From Closterium sp. Naga37s-1 (lineage: Eukaryota > Streptophyta > Zygnematophyceae > Desmidiales > Closteriaceae): a DNA stretch of 64,000 bases. The notes beneath the pieces were generated by a model that ran no database searches, was not told where the DNA came from, and saw only the letters and a list, made by a program, of their open reading frames with translations. Below are positions 54,501 through 64,000 of this stretch, one piece after another. Location of the stretch: positions 124,001-188,000 of the forward strand of contig CANJKZ010000409.1 in assembly GCA_947471745.1 (NCBI GenBank), read 5' to 3'. A program made the position numbers and the translations under genes. The stretch's first letter is position 1. Every line of letters begins with the position of its first letter.

Positions 54501-57500
54501 CCTCCACTCTCAGGCTCAGCACCCCCAGGCTCCGCACCCTCAGACTCAGCAACCCCAGGCTCAGCACCCCCAGGCTCCGCACGCTCAGGCTCAGCACCCG
54601 TAGCAGCACCACCCCCAGCAGCACCAGAGTCTACAGCTACCTCGACAGGCTCGACAGGGTCTACCTAAGACACACCTGAGGGAGCAGGACCCTGAGGGGG
54701 GAGGGGGTCTACCGGAGGAGGACCTGGTGCGAGGAAGAGCGGGGGGGGGGGGAGAGGGGCAGTGTGGTAGGGGAAGAGACGGTAAAAGGGAACAGACTCG
54801 TCGAACGTGACGTCCAGAGAGGGCAGGACACGGCGCGAGGTGGGGTGGTAAAACTGCCAGCCAGGCGCGTCAGGGACAAAGCCAAGGAAGACGCAGGGAA
54901 TAGCGCGGGCGGAGAGCTTGTCTGCGGTAGTATCGCGGACAAAGGCACGAGAACCCCAGACCCGGAACACCGACGCATCGCCAACCTTCCCCGTCCACCG
55001 CAGTCTGGGCGAGGTCTCCGGCAAGGAGACACGGGGCCAGAGGTTGAGCTGATGCACAGCGTATCGGACCGCAAACGGCCACAGAAAATGGGGGGCAGCC
55101 GCATGGTCCATGGAGGTACGAGCGACCTCCATGACTAAGCCAATGCGGCGCTCAGCAATCCCATTCTGCTGCGGTGAGGCCGGGAGCGTGAACGTCTGGC
55201 GAATGCCCTCCCCACGACAAAAGTCCCGCAGAAAGTCAGAGGCAAACTCCCCACCTCTGTCAGAGTGCAGACGCAGGACGGGAAAGTCCGTCTCGAACCG
55301 CTCGCGGAGCTGGAGACGGGCAGCGCGGATCCAAGGGATCAAAACATCAGGGACTTCACCCTTGGTGCGCAAGGGGAAGACCGTGGTGTAACGCGTGTAG
55401 TCGTCCACGACCAGCAAAAAGTACCGCTCGCGGTCCTGTCCACGGACGCGGGCTGGGCCCCACACGTCCATGTGGAGAGTCTGCAGGGGAGCAGTCGTCG
55501 GGGGAAACGAGGAGTGAGGAGCGGCGAGCTGCCGCCCCTCGACACAGGGAAGGCAGGGAGGGGCAGGCGAGGGTGGGAGGGGAGGCAGAGACCTGGGAAG
55601 ACCAGAGACAAGGATATGGGAGTGCATGCCACGGAGGCGCTGCACTGAGGGGTGACCAAGGCGGTGGTGCCAAAGGAGGGTCTGGTGCGACAGGGCGCGA
55701 CACGAGCAGGGGGCCGCTAGCTGACCTGGCGCAGACGCAGACGCAGCTACCTGAGGAGACACAGTAGTCAGTGTGTACAGTCTCGACCCAGGCCGACGGG
55801 TGAACGTGGCCAGGTGCCGGCCAGTCCGGGAGCACGTACAGATTGCCACACGCTGCCCTCCTGGAGTAAAGGTGTCAACCCATACATCCTGAAGGACGGC
55901 GTTGCTCACCAAGTTCGTAGAGAACGAGGGGAGGTGAAGACCTGACAGTGAGCCAGACGGAACCGCCGGACACGGGAGAACAGTGGAGGAACGTGCAAGG
56001 ACTGGGCCCCCAGAGGGGTCAGCCAGAGAGACAGCAACAGGTGCAGGGAGCGGTGTGAGTGTGGTACTGTCGCGAAAGAAACAGCGGGAAGCACCTGAGT
56101 CAAGCGTGAAGGTGTGCAAGGCCTCAGCAGGCGTAGTACCAGAGAGAGTAGACTCACCAGCACCTAGAGCAGCAGACTCACCAGCACCTAGAGCAGCAGC
56201 CTCACCAGCACCTAGAGAAGGAGCCTCTATACCTGGGTCGGGCGGCATACACAGGTAACAGTCACCCTCAGCACTAACAGTCAAAGCATACATGGCAGCA
56301 AGAATAGCATCATAATCAAGAGCAAAGATATCCACACCCTTTCTAAGCAGCTCTGCCCAGCGGGGGAGCTCAGTCGCGTCGGGAAACTCTGCGTGAAAGG
56401 CGTCGTCAAGACGGGAGAAGCAGCGGTGCTGGGTGTGAAACTTCCCGCATGTCTGACCAGAGCGGTCACCTGTGCGAATGACATACGGGCAGCGACCACT
56501 ACCCCCAGACGCCCCACGCTGAGCAAACCACTCACGAAGCTCCTGGGGCGAAGGGGTCTCACGCTGACGCTTCTGCTGCTGCCTCTGACCACCGCCAAAG
56601 CCTCCCCTCTGACTGGTACCACCCCGGCCGCCACCACTGCCGCCGCCCCCACTCCCACCGCCGCCACCACTGCCACCGCCACCAATCCCACTGCCGCCAC
56701 CACCGCCGCCACATACGCCTCCACCCCCACCACCACTCCCTCCGCCACCACTGCCACCTCCACCGCCTCCACCACCCCCACCACCGCCTCCACCGCTGCC
56801 ACCCCCACCGCCCCTGCCTCCCCTGCCCCTGCCGCTGGGGCGCCTCTCACTAGGGGCAGACGCGGCTCCTACCTCCTCAGCATGAAGGTAGTCAACAGCT
56901 GCAGCAGAGGCGACTGAGGGGACAAGGGGGGAGGGCGAACACCCCTCAAAGAAGGGAGTGCGAGGAGTGCCACGAGAAGCGCCTACAGCGACTATGCTAG
57001 TCTCAGCTGCTAGGAGGTGCTTCTCGAGCAGGTCGACAGTGAGGTCTGTGGGGTCAAGGGTGAGAAGGAGGTCCCTGACTGCGCTAAGAGAGTCAGGGAG
57101 GTGGGTGACTATGAAGTAGAGAGTGATGTACATGGGAGGGGGGTTCTTGGCGAGGAACTCGGCGGGAAGCGCAGCGCGGTAGCGAGTGTCACTAGTGCGA
57201 AGGTGAGTGACGAGGTCGGCGACTGTGGCAAAGGCGGACAGCTCGGGGAACAGGTAGGGGAGGAGAAGGCGGCCTAGAGCAGAAGTGGCCGGGGAGGAGT
57301 AACGAGCGACTACAGCGTCGTACAGGGCTCTAGCAGTCTTGTGCTGGCCAAAGTGAGCGCGTTCAGCTAACGGCAGGTGGTTGCGAACGGCTAGGCGAGC
57401 AGCAGCGTCACGGGTAAGCCACTGTGAGCGAGTCGCACTGTCAGCTGTGGCGGGAGGTGCGAGAGAGGCTCCAGACGTGAGGTCAAACAGCGAAACACCG

Positions 57501-57604
57501 TCCCTAGAGTCGCTCAGTAAGTACAGCTGTAAGTCGTCGAGCCATGCATCGAACTCTATCGGGCGGCCCTCTGGATCGAAGGTGAGGACGCTGAGAGTGG
57601 CCAT
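51574..57604 (-). pseudogene. R7 gag-pol, nearly intact (one nonsense codon, one frameshift)
   Basis: Starts at ATG 57602-57604 with MATLSVLTFDPEGRPIEF. Domains in order: Gag; a Gly tract (about 56600-56840); LREW (56528-56539); finger C-X13-C-X3-H-X4-C (CPYVIRTG to RCF); protease LDSGAS; HHRLGHPS; and an integrase core with MDVWGPARV, SDRGGEF and QNGIAERR. TAG at 54665-54667 interrupts the frame at the start of the linker, where related elements read Gln. The linker (53850-54640) has Gly/Ala/Glu repeats and LREW at 54359-54370. One extra T near 52995 (five instead of four, within MWIF) shifts the frame before RT. RT has YVDD at 52546-52557 and RNase H ends at 51574-51576. Without these two lesions it would match R5 in layout. 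Confidence 0.92.
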
Positions 57605-58341
57605 AGCGGGCAGAGCAGTCGGGCGCGCTAGCAGCAGGGCAGCACGCAGGCAGGGCAAGGCAGGGCGGCGGACAGCAAGACGGCACGCGGGCAGGGCAGG
57701 GCGGCGCGGCGGCGAGCGGCGCTCAGGCAGGGCGGCGCGGCGGCTAGCGGCGCGCGGGCAGGGCAGGGCGGCGCGGCGGCGAGCGGCGCGCGGGCAGGGC
57801 GGCGGCGCGGCGGCGAGCAGCGCGGGTAGGGCAGGGGGCGCGGCGGCGAGCAGCGCGCGGGCAGGGAGGCGCGGCGACGATCGACGCGCGGGCAGGGCAG
57901 GGCGCGCGGCGGCGAGCTGCGCGCGGGCAGGGCAGGGCGCGCGGCGGCGAGCGACGCGCGGGCAGAGCGGCGCGGCGCGGCGGCAAACGGCGCGCGGGCA
58001 GGGCGGCGCGGCGGCGAGCGACGCGCGGGCAGGGCAGGGCGCGCGGCGGGGAGCTGCGCGCGGGCAGGGCAGGGCGCGCGGCGGCGAGCGGCGCGCGGGC
58101 AGGGCGACGCGGCTCGGCGGCGAGCGGCGCGCGGGTAGGGCAGGGCGCGCGGCGGAGAGTGGCGCGCGGGCAGGGCAGGGCGCGCGGCGTCGAGCAGCGC
58201 GCGGGCAGGGCAGGGCAGGGCGTGCGCGGGCAGCGCGACGCAGGGCAGGGTAGGGCAGCGCGGCGCTAACAGGGCGGCGCGACGTGTGGGGTAGCGCGAT
58301 TCGGTGGGCCTTTAAAAAAAATAGGTCCTAGGCTATGACCT
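57605..58341 (-). repeat. R7 leader: GC-rich tandem repeats
   Basis: About 740 bases built of degenerate units such as GCGCGCGGGCAGGGCAGG with GGCGGCGAGC inserts, tandem about fifteen times between 57690 and 58240 (plus-strand reading). It occupies the same place as the leaders of R3 to R6 but uses a different repeat sequence. Confidence 0.75.
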
Positions 58342-58353
58342 GCTCTGAAACCA

Positions 58354-58485
58354 TGTCAGCAGAATGAACGAGAATAGAATGAACTAGCAGCATGCAGGAG
58401 TACAAGTAGCAAACCCTAATTGGGTTGTACGCCATATGGGCTACCCCACTACAGCCTACACAACATGCAGCATATAAATTTGACA
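58354..58485 (-). repeat. R7 5' LTR with telobox
   Basis: A 132-bp LTR with five differences from 51214-51345. AAACCCTA on the plus strand (58411-58418) is the telobox, read TAGGGTTT along the element. Confidence 0.93.
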
Positions 58486-58490
58486 AGACA

Positions 58491-59395
58491 CACTTGCACT
58501 GACCTGGGTGAGCTGAGGAGCTATCTTGGCTTGCAAATCACCCGGGACAGAGCACGCCGCACCATCACCCTCACTCAGTCACACATGGTGCAGCAGGTCC
58601 TTCAGCGCTTCGACTTCACGTGGTCCTCGCCACATCCCACTCCTCTGTCTACCGGCCACTCGCTCTCAGCTCCACCTTCGGACGAGTCCGTAGAGCCGAG
58701 TGGTCCGTACCCAGAGCTTGTGGGTTGCCTCGTGTACCTGATGACGTGCACACGACCTGACCTTGCGTACCCTCTCAGCCTTCTGGCTCGCTACGTGGCT
58801 CCCGGTAGACATCGAAAGATGCACTGGGATGCTGCGAAGAGGGTATTGCGTTACTTGTGCAGTACATCGGGCATAGGGCTCGTGCTTGGAGGGCCGGGTT
58901 CAGTTGTTCTCACCGGTCACTCAGACGCTTCTTGGGCTGACGACCAGACGACTCACCGGTCGACCAGGGGTACAGCTTCAGTCTCGGTGCTGGTTCTGTC
59001 TCGTGGAGGTCCACTCGCTCTTCTTCTGTACTTAGTTCCAGCTGTGAGGCTGAAATTACGCTGGGGCTATGGCTGCACAGGAGCTCCGGTGGCTGACCTA
59101 TCTGCTGACTGACTTGGGTGAGCGGCCTCGTTCTCCTCCAGTTCTGTACGTCGACAACAAGGCCATGATTGCCTTGTGTCAGAACCAGAGACTGGAGCAC
59201 AGAACGAAGCACATTGCTCTCCGTTACTTCCTCACGCGAGAGCTGTAGCAGCGTGGTCAGCTTTGTCTTGCTTACGTGGCCACACGGGCCAACACTGCTG
59301 ATGTCTTCACCAAGGCCCTTGGGTCTAGTGATCATCAACGTTTCTGCACTGCTCTTGGGCTTGTGCCCACTCAGCCTCACTTGCTTGCCTCTTGA
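58491..59395 (+). pseudogene. R6 RT and RNase H, 3' part after R7
   Basis: Resumes at HTCTDLGELRSYLGLQITRD in phase with the break at 51213. RT ends and RNase H begins normally (TGHSDASWADDQ near 58915). A frame change near 58960 and further small losses near 59050 then break it. The tail has YVDNKAMIALCQ and HRTKHIALRYFL, TAG at about 59246-59248 and a final stop at 59393-59395. Confidence 0.87.
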
Positions 59396-59489
59396 TCTTG
59401 CTCTTGTTGTACATTGTTATATATGACTATACCTGCATGCTTACATTTGCTAGGTTGTGATCAGTGTACTGCTCTTGCTACTATTATCT

Positions 59490-59644
59490 CTGCATGTGAA
59501 CTGGCCTTGTGGCCGCTTGCTTGTGCTCAGAATGCGTGGTGATCTTGGGATCCACCCTGGGTTTTGCTTTGCTTTGTTCTCTTGCTTGACTGGTCTTGTG
59601 ACCGTTCGTTGTGTTTGCTATCCCCCACTTTGCCTATGGGGGTG
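59490..59644 (+). promoter_or_regulatory. R6 3' noncoding block with three hairpins
   Basis: GGCC-TTGT-GGCC at 59503-59514, GGTC-TTGT-GACC at 59592-59603 and CCCCCA-N9-TGGGGG at 59622-59642, then TG and the LTR. The stems are intact although the coding region is decayed. Confidence 0.7.
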
Positions 59645-59762
59645 TGTCAAATTGTAATTGTATGCTCTAGGCTGTAGTGGGGCATACTCTAATGAGTACA
59701 ACCCCTTAGGGTTTCCTACTTGTACTCACAACCCTAATCAATCCACACTTCACTTCTTGACA
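59645..59762 (+). repeat. R6 3' LTR
   Basis: A 118-bp copy of 45169-45286 with two substitutions, followed by the TACAG target duplication (59763-59767). Confidence 0.93.
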
Positions 59763-59767
59763 TACAG

Positions 59768-60399
59768 CCAGCACGTGAGCAGCGCACAGCAGCAGGTCTG
59801 ACAGGTGAGTACACTCTATGTATGTTATAATATGTTATGTTAGATTGTCGTAATTGCTAAAGCGTGAAGTTACCATATTATTTTTTGCGTTTCGCTCGGC
59901 GAAATCGAGGGTAATCGGCAAATAGAAAATCTTGGCACATTTGTGGTCGAACTGTTGTTAGTTGACCGAAATCGTTCGCCTCTTCCCCGCGCTAAAAAGT
60001 GTGGATAAATACAAAAATTTGAAGGGTGGAAATTAGCGCACACAAGGTGTGCCCGAAATGATGCCGCGCTAAGTTGCGACTATGCAGAGTGAGACTTTTT
60101 TCCCCGGTAAACAAAGAGCGCGTTACTACTCTGATGTTAAATTCTCGACCCTGAACAATCAGAATTCACTAGTACTTTAGGGTAAAAAAACAAGAAAAAA
60201 AAGGTGGAAATTAGGGTACGGTACCTAAATTTGAAACGTCAGCCCTGCACGAGACATCATTACAATGTACATGTTATACGGTAGAGTACAGGTGCAGAGC
60301 GGTCTAGTGACGGGGTTCTGAAACAAAGCCGTTTCATGCAATTGTCTGATTCTCCTTAGGGTTTAGGGAGTGCCTGGTCTAGACAAGGAGGATGCCTAT
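59768..60399. other. Spacer between R6 and R8, no gene seen
   Basis: About 630 bases of AT-rich DNA without a convincing open frame. Two plant telomere-like units (TTAGGGTTTAGGG) lie at 60356-60368, shortly before R8. The five bases before the R8 LTR are CCTAT (60395-60399), the presumed target duplication; its partner is outside the window. Confidence 0.55.
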
Positions 60400-60809
60400 T
60401 GTTACAATCCCAAGTGGGACTTAGCGAAGGATCGCTCAGGGTTGATCGCAGAGTAGTGTTGCAGCAGAAGTTTGAATCTCAGGTCAGAGTGAATGTAAAT
60501 GACTGAGTTGATAAAAGCATGCATACATTGGGTTTATATAAGAATACAGGGGAATACGAAAAGACCTAGACTAGCCATGTACTCTAAGGGGTACATTCCC
60601 TTATTGCAGCGAAATTCAAACCGTGCGGCGCGGGAACCCGTTTCAAACCTGTTCCCGCTCTTTTCACTTCAAATGTTTCTGCCTGCATCGGTCTTGGTCA
60701 GACGGTTGTTGCGTCGCTTCGACTCTTCTGACTCCTCGACTTCGTACTCGGTAGAGTTGGCTCCTGCAGCATACAGGAATGCCTACTCATGTAATTTCAT
60801 ATCGTACCA
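60400..60809 (-). repeat. R8 3' LTR (410 bp)
   Basis: The plus-strand left end is TGTTACAATCCC and the right end is ATCGTACCA; on the minus strand it starts TGGTACGAT (one base off TGTTACGAT) and ends TGTAACA. It serves here as the full-length reference for the two R1 LTRs. Confidence 0.88.
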
Positions 60810-60964
60810 CTCCCCTTCATTTCTGGGTGCGGGAGGAGCTGACTCGCTTGACTACTCCGGTGAGGTCAGAGCAGTGCTTGTACTGCTGACGTGGCAGGCG
60901 CTTGGTGAGGAAGTCTGCTGCCATCTCAGTAGTCGGGCAGTAAGCGAGATCAACTTATCCCTGG

Positions 60965-63900
60965 TCAATTTCGTCCTAGACGAAAAAAGTACCGAAGTGC
61001 GATGTGCTTCGTGCGGTTCACGAAACCTGGCTTGTTCGCGATTCTGATGGCGCTCTGGTTGTCGCAGTGAAGGCGAAAAGTAGGCGAAGTTGGGATTTTC
61101 GCTTCCTGTAGCAGCTCCTGCAGGTACAGGCCTTCGCGAACTGCTGCTGTCGCGGCGATGTATTCTGCTTCAGCCGATGACAGGGCAACCAGCTCCTGCT
61201 TCTGCGAGTTCCAGGAGATTGGCCCAGTTGGTTCCAAGCGAAAGACGAAGCCGGTTCGGGACCGTCGATTTGCAGGGTCAGCTGCATGATCTGCGTCCAC
61301 GTAGCCGTTGAGGTTGAAGGAGGTCGTTGTCAGCGTGGAGTAGGAGAGCCCAATGTCAGGTGTAGAGATGAAGTACTGTAGGGCGCGCTCCAGGTCCAGC
61401 TGGTTCTCAGCTACTGGCTTGCGGGGATATTGTGCCAGCTGGCTAGCGATGTACGAAAGGTCGGGTCGGCAGGTGACAGAGGCGAATAGCAGGCACCCCA
61501 ACTTCTGCTGGTACATTTGGAGCCCTGCGGGTGACAGGGGTTTGTTGTCCGGTTTGTAGTTGGCGCTGGGGTTGCGGTAGGGAGTTGAGAGTGGTGCTGG
61601 TGAGATGTTGAAGCGTTCCCCCAGCTGCTCTGCGTACTTGAAGGCTGATAGGTGAATTGCTTCTGGCGCGTAGGTGATGTTCAGCCCCAAAAACTGCTTC
61701 ACGTTGTGGTTGATAGTGATGTCCACGCGCTGCGACAGGCTCTCCTCAAACTGGTTAAGGAGTTTGTTGCAGGTGCCCGTGTACAGCAGGTCGTCGACGT
61801 AGACTGTCAGAAGGATGTACTCGCCGCTGAAGTGAAGGCGATACATTCCCGGGTCGTGCGGCAGCTGCTTGAAACCGATCTCCAGGAGAATTTTGTGCAG
61901 ATGCTGCTGCCAGAGACGGGGCGCCTGCTTGATCCCGTAGAGGGACTTCTTCAGCTGACAGACCCTAGGATCCCCTTCTCCGTAGGTGTGAGGCTGCTCC
62001 ACGAAGATGGTGGCGTCCACCAACGCGTATAAAAACGCGTTCTTCACGTCGATCTGTCGCAGTGGTAGGTGCTTAGCGGCGGCAATGACGAGTAGGATCC
62101 TGACGGAGGTGTGACGACTGACGGGAGCGAAGGTTTGGTCGAAGTCGATGCCGTGGCGCTGATCGTACCCACGTACGACCCAGCGTGCTTTGAATCGCTC
62201 GATGGTTCCGTCAGCGTTAGTCTTCAGGCGAAAAACCCATTTTCCGCTGAGTACCCTCCTCCCCTTCACTACTGCACGATCGACTAGGACCCACGTGTCT
62301 CGAGATTCCAGCGCTCTCAGCTCCGCATCCATCGCTGCACGCCACTCCTTGGCGTGCGGGCCGGTCAGGGCCTGGCGAGGATTCTTTGGCTCCACGGCCC
62401 GTGCGAGGGTAGTGACGGACGTGTGCAGGCCGAGTAGTTGTAGGCCGGACACGTTGGTGGTGTCAGTGTTGGTGGGAACTTCCACTACGTCGTTGTCTCC
62501 GCTTTCGTAGCCGGGCGATGTAGTGCTTGCCTCTGCTTGGCGCCGTGACGGACCTGGCGCAGGATCGTCGTCACTGTCATCGTCGTCGTCGTCGCGTGGG
62601 CGAGGCGGGATGCTGGGATGTTCGTCGGTGTCGTCGCGGTCCAGTGCTGCTGCTGCTGCCTCGTCTTCTGGAGTTGCAAAGCTGCGACCGCTGTTGACGT
62701 AACCGCGTGCCTCGTTCCGCCGCTCGTCCTCGATCCATTGCTTCAGGGTGAGCCGCTCGTAGAAGAGAATGTCACGCGCGGGAACAACCTCCTTGTTATC
62801 CATGTCGAGGATGAGCCAGCCCTTGTGCTCGTTACTGAGGCCCAAATGAACACCCCAGCGCGCGCGGTGAGCGAACTTGCCAATGGTGGCCGATGTAGGC
62901 CGGTACTGCACCATGCATCCCCAGACCCTCAGCATGGAGGGGTCTCCCCTTGAGCCGGTCCACTTCATGTGAGGGGACAGGTTGTCCCTGTTGGCGGTGG
63001 TGGAGAGGAGATTGTGCAAGCGCACCGCGTGGTTCATGGCGTAGGGCCAGAACTTCTTCGGCAGGCCGGACTGGTTCATGAGGGCGCGCACTTTTGTCAT
63101 GAGGGTGCGGTTAACCCTCTCTGCGACGCCTTGCTGCTGGTGAGCGTAGGGGAGAGAAATCTCATGCTTGATCCCCTTCTCGGTAAGAACACTCTCCAGC
63201 TCGTTGCTGCGAAATTCCTTGGCCCCATCACTCTGCCAGATCTTCAGCTTCCTTCCTGACTGTCGCTGCGCGTGCGCGAGGAAGATGCGGAACACTTCCG
63301 GAGCTTTGGAGCGGGCGTCGACGTTGGCGATCCATACATGGCGCGAGTAGGCGTCGATGAAGGTGAGGGTATATTTTTTGCCGTTGATACCGTCGAAAGT
63401 GGGTACGATAAAGTCGCTGTATACCTTCTCCAGCTTCTTATAACGGTTGGTGCTCGGCTCCAGAGAGGGGTAGGCGCTGTGGGAGAGCGCAGCTGTGGGG
63501 CAGACAGTGCAAGTGACTGGGTGAGGGGTGTTGTGCGGTTCTGTTCCGTCGGGGCGCAGCAGTGCTCCTGGCGGAAAGACTTTGGCGCGGAGGCAGTTGG
63601 CGAGGGTCTGGCGTGAGGGGTGTCCCAGACGCTGGTGCCATAGATCATCTTCGGCGCGAATGCCGGAAGTGCGCTTGTAGCGAGCGTAGTGTTCTGCTGC
63701 CTCTGCTTCCGTAACTTGCGGGATCTGGAGTGGGGGTTCTTCCTCTTCTCCTGGTTCCGCTTCGTTGTCCGGCTCCTCTGCTTCTGCTTCTGCCGTTGTC
63801 TCCCCTTCTGCAGGTGCCGTTGTGAGGTAGAGGGCGAGAAAGTCGCGGTCGGGAATGATAGTGAGTGGATTCGTGGTGCCTTCAATGAAACGCGCGAAAG

Positions 63901-64000
63901 GATCTGGGCGGGAGATTGGACCAAGTGAGTCCCGCAGAGGAGTTGTTGGTACATTCCCCTCCTCAATCTCCGACCAACGATCACGCCACCGATAGGGCGA
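60965..64000 (-). pseudogene. R8 pol (integrase, RT, RNase H), open to the window edge but 3'-shifted
   Basis: Read on the minus strand, the frame appears open from the right edge (SPYRWRDRWSEIEE) to the stop at 60965, over 1000 codons. It contains LWHQRLGHPS near 63640, an integrase core with TFIDAYSRHVW near 63350, IWQSDGAKEF near 63230 and HQQQGVAERVNR near 63130. An Asp-rich linker (near 62570) precedes RT with YVDD at 61790-61801. RNase H shows YVDADHAADP, SSAEAEYIA and HCDNQSA. The frame ends early after YFF because of a run of six T (60983-60988), the same change as in R1; downstream codons then also contain TAG and TAA. The loss of the last RNase H residues is the only defect I see in the visible part. 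Confidence 0.88.

Larger units (their letters stand above)
51214..58485 (-). mobile_element. R7: short-LTR Ty1/copia element nested in R6, opposite strand
   Basis: LTRs of 132 bp at 51214-51345 (3' LTR of the element) and 58354-58485 (5' LTR) differ at five positions. A perfect AGACA target duplication lies at 51209-51213 and 58486-58490. The primer binding site on the minus strand is TGGTTTCAGAGC (58342-58353). Gag-pol runs from 57604 down to 51574 with only one stop codon and one frameshift. It is inserted inside the R6 reverse transcriptase; phase is preserved on both sides. Confidence 0.95.
45169..59762 (+). mobile_element. R6: decayed short-LTR Ty1/copia element containing R7
   Basis: LTRs of 118 bp at 45169-45286 and 59645-59762 differ at two positions. 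A perfect TACAG target duplication lies at 45164-45168 and 59763-59767. The primer binding site TGGTTTCAGAGT begins at 45287. The gag-pol region starts at 46004 and is interrupted within RT by R7 (51214-58485, opposite strand). Nonsense codons and frameshifts are frequent, so R6 is dead. It lies about 540 bases downstream of the sulfotransferase gene in the same orientation. Confidence 0.95.
60400..64000 (-). mobile_element. R8: Ty1/copia element of the R1 family, continues past the window
   Basis: Only the 3' half is visible: 3' LTR (60400-60809), purine tract (CTCCCCTTCATT on the plus strand from 60810), and pol from RNase H up to the region just before the integrase zinc motif. It is in the same orientation as R1 and very similar to it throughout. 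Gag, protease, primer binding site and 5' LTR are beyond the right edge. Confidence 0.93.

Noticed and set aside
53844..54668. Plus-strand 274-codon frame of Pro/Ala repeats inside R7
   Set aside because: It is the antisense of the R7 integrase-RT linker, whose sense reading is supported by LREW and by R5.
57381..58253. Plus-strand 290-codon Arg/Ala/Gly frame across the R7 start and leader
   Set aside because: Antisense of R7 gag plus repeat leader; no recognisable fold or start context.
1..64000. tRNA, rRNA, CRISPR or operon-like structures
   Set aside because: No cloverleaf, rRNA-like block or spaced direct repeats of CRISPR type were seen. The repeats present are LTRs, tandem leaders, microsatellites and exon-edge copies.

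Overview
The window reads as nuclear DNA of a plant-lineage eukaryote. It holds Ty1/copia LTR retrotransposons primed by initiator methionine tRNA, plant-type telobox motifs in the LTRs, one intron-containing gene with GT-AG introns, and no prokaryotic signals. The high GC content and the style of the retroelement polyproteins make a streptophyte green alga (for example a zygnematophyte such as Closterium) my best guess, but this is inference.

About 83 percent of the window is retrotransposon, in eight elements named here R1 to R8 from left to right. R1 (1-6377, minus strand) is a decayed copy cut by the window start. R2 (6791-35588, plus) is an old copy flanked by the duplicated target CCCGT. 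It has been entered three times: R3 (6932-21336, plus) lies in its 5' LTR, R4 (9585-16703, plus) lies inside the gag-pol frame of R3, and R5 (27731-35276, plus) lies in its 3' LTR. R5 is intact: its two 133-bp LTRs are identical, it has a perfect TCTGG duplication, and one frame of 1997 codons carries Gag, protease, integrase, reverse transcriptase and RNase H. R6 (45169-59762, plus, duplication TACAG) is decayed and contains R7 (51214-58485, minus, duplication AGACA) within its reverse transcriptase. R8 (60400 to the right edge, minus) belongs to the R1 family.

There are two lineages. R1, R2 and R8 have long LTRs (about 410-437 bp). Where those regions are in view (R1 and R2), they have a classical CX2CX4HX4C zinc knuckle and a protease site reading DSCCG. 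R3 to R7 have very short LTRs (118-133 bp) with a telobox, and share a set of small hairpins before the 3' LTR. Their gag regions have a glycine-rich tract and a long-spaced zinc finger, except that R4 has lost the N-terminal part. An LREW motif occurs both in Gag and in the integrase-RT linker.

The only convincing host gene (about 37340-44631, plus) is a seven-exon gene for a membrane-anchored, Golgi-type carbohydrate sulfotransferase (Sulfotransfer_2 family). Four of its exon edges are repeated in tandem inside the neighbouring introns with their splice sites, including one complete spare last exon. I regard this as the most unusual feature of the window. The remaining spacers (6378-6785, 35594-37339, 44632-45163, 59768-60399) show no gene I can support.
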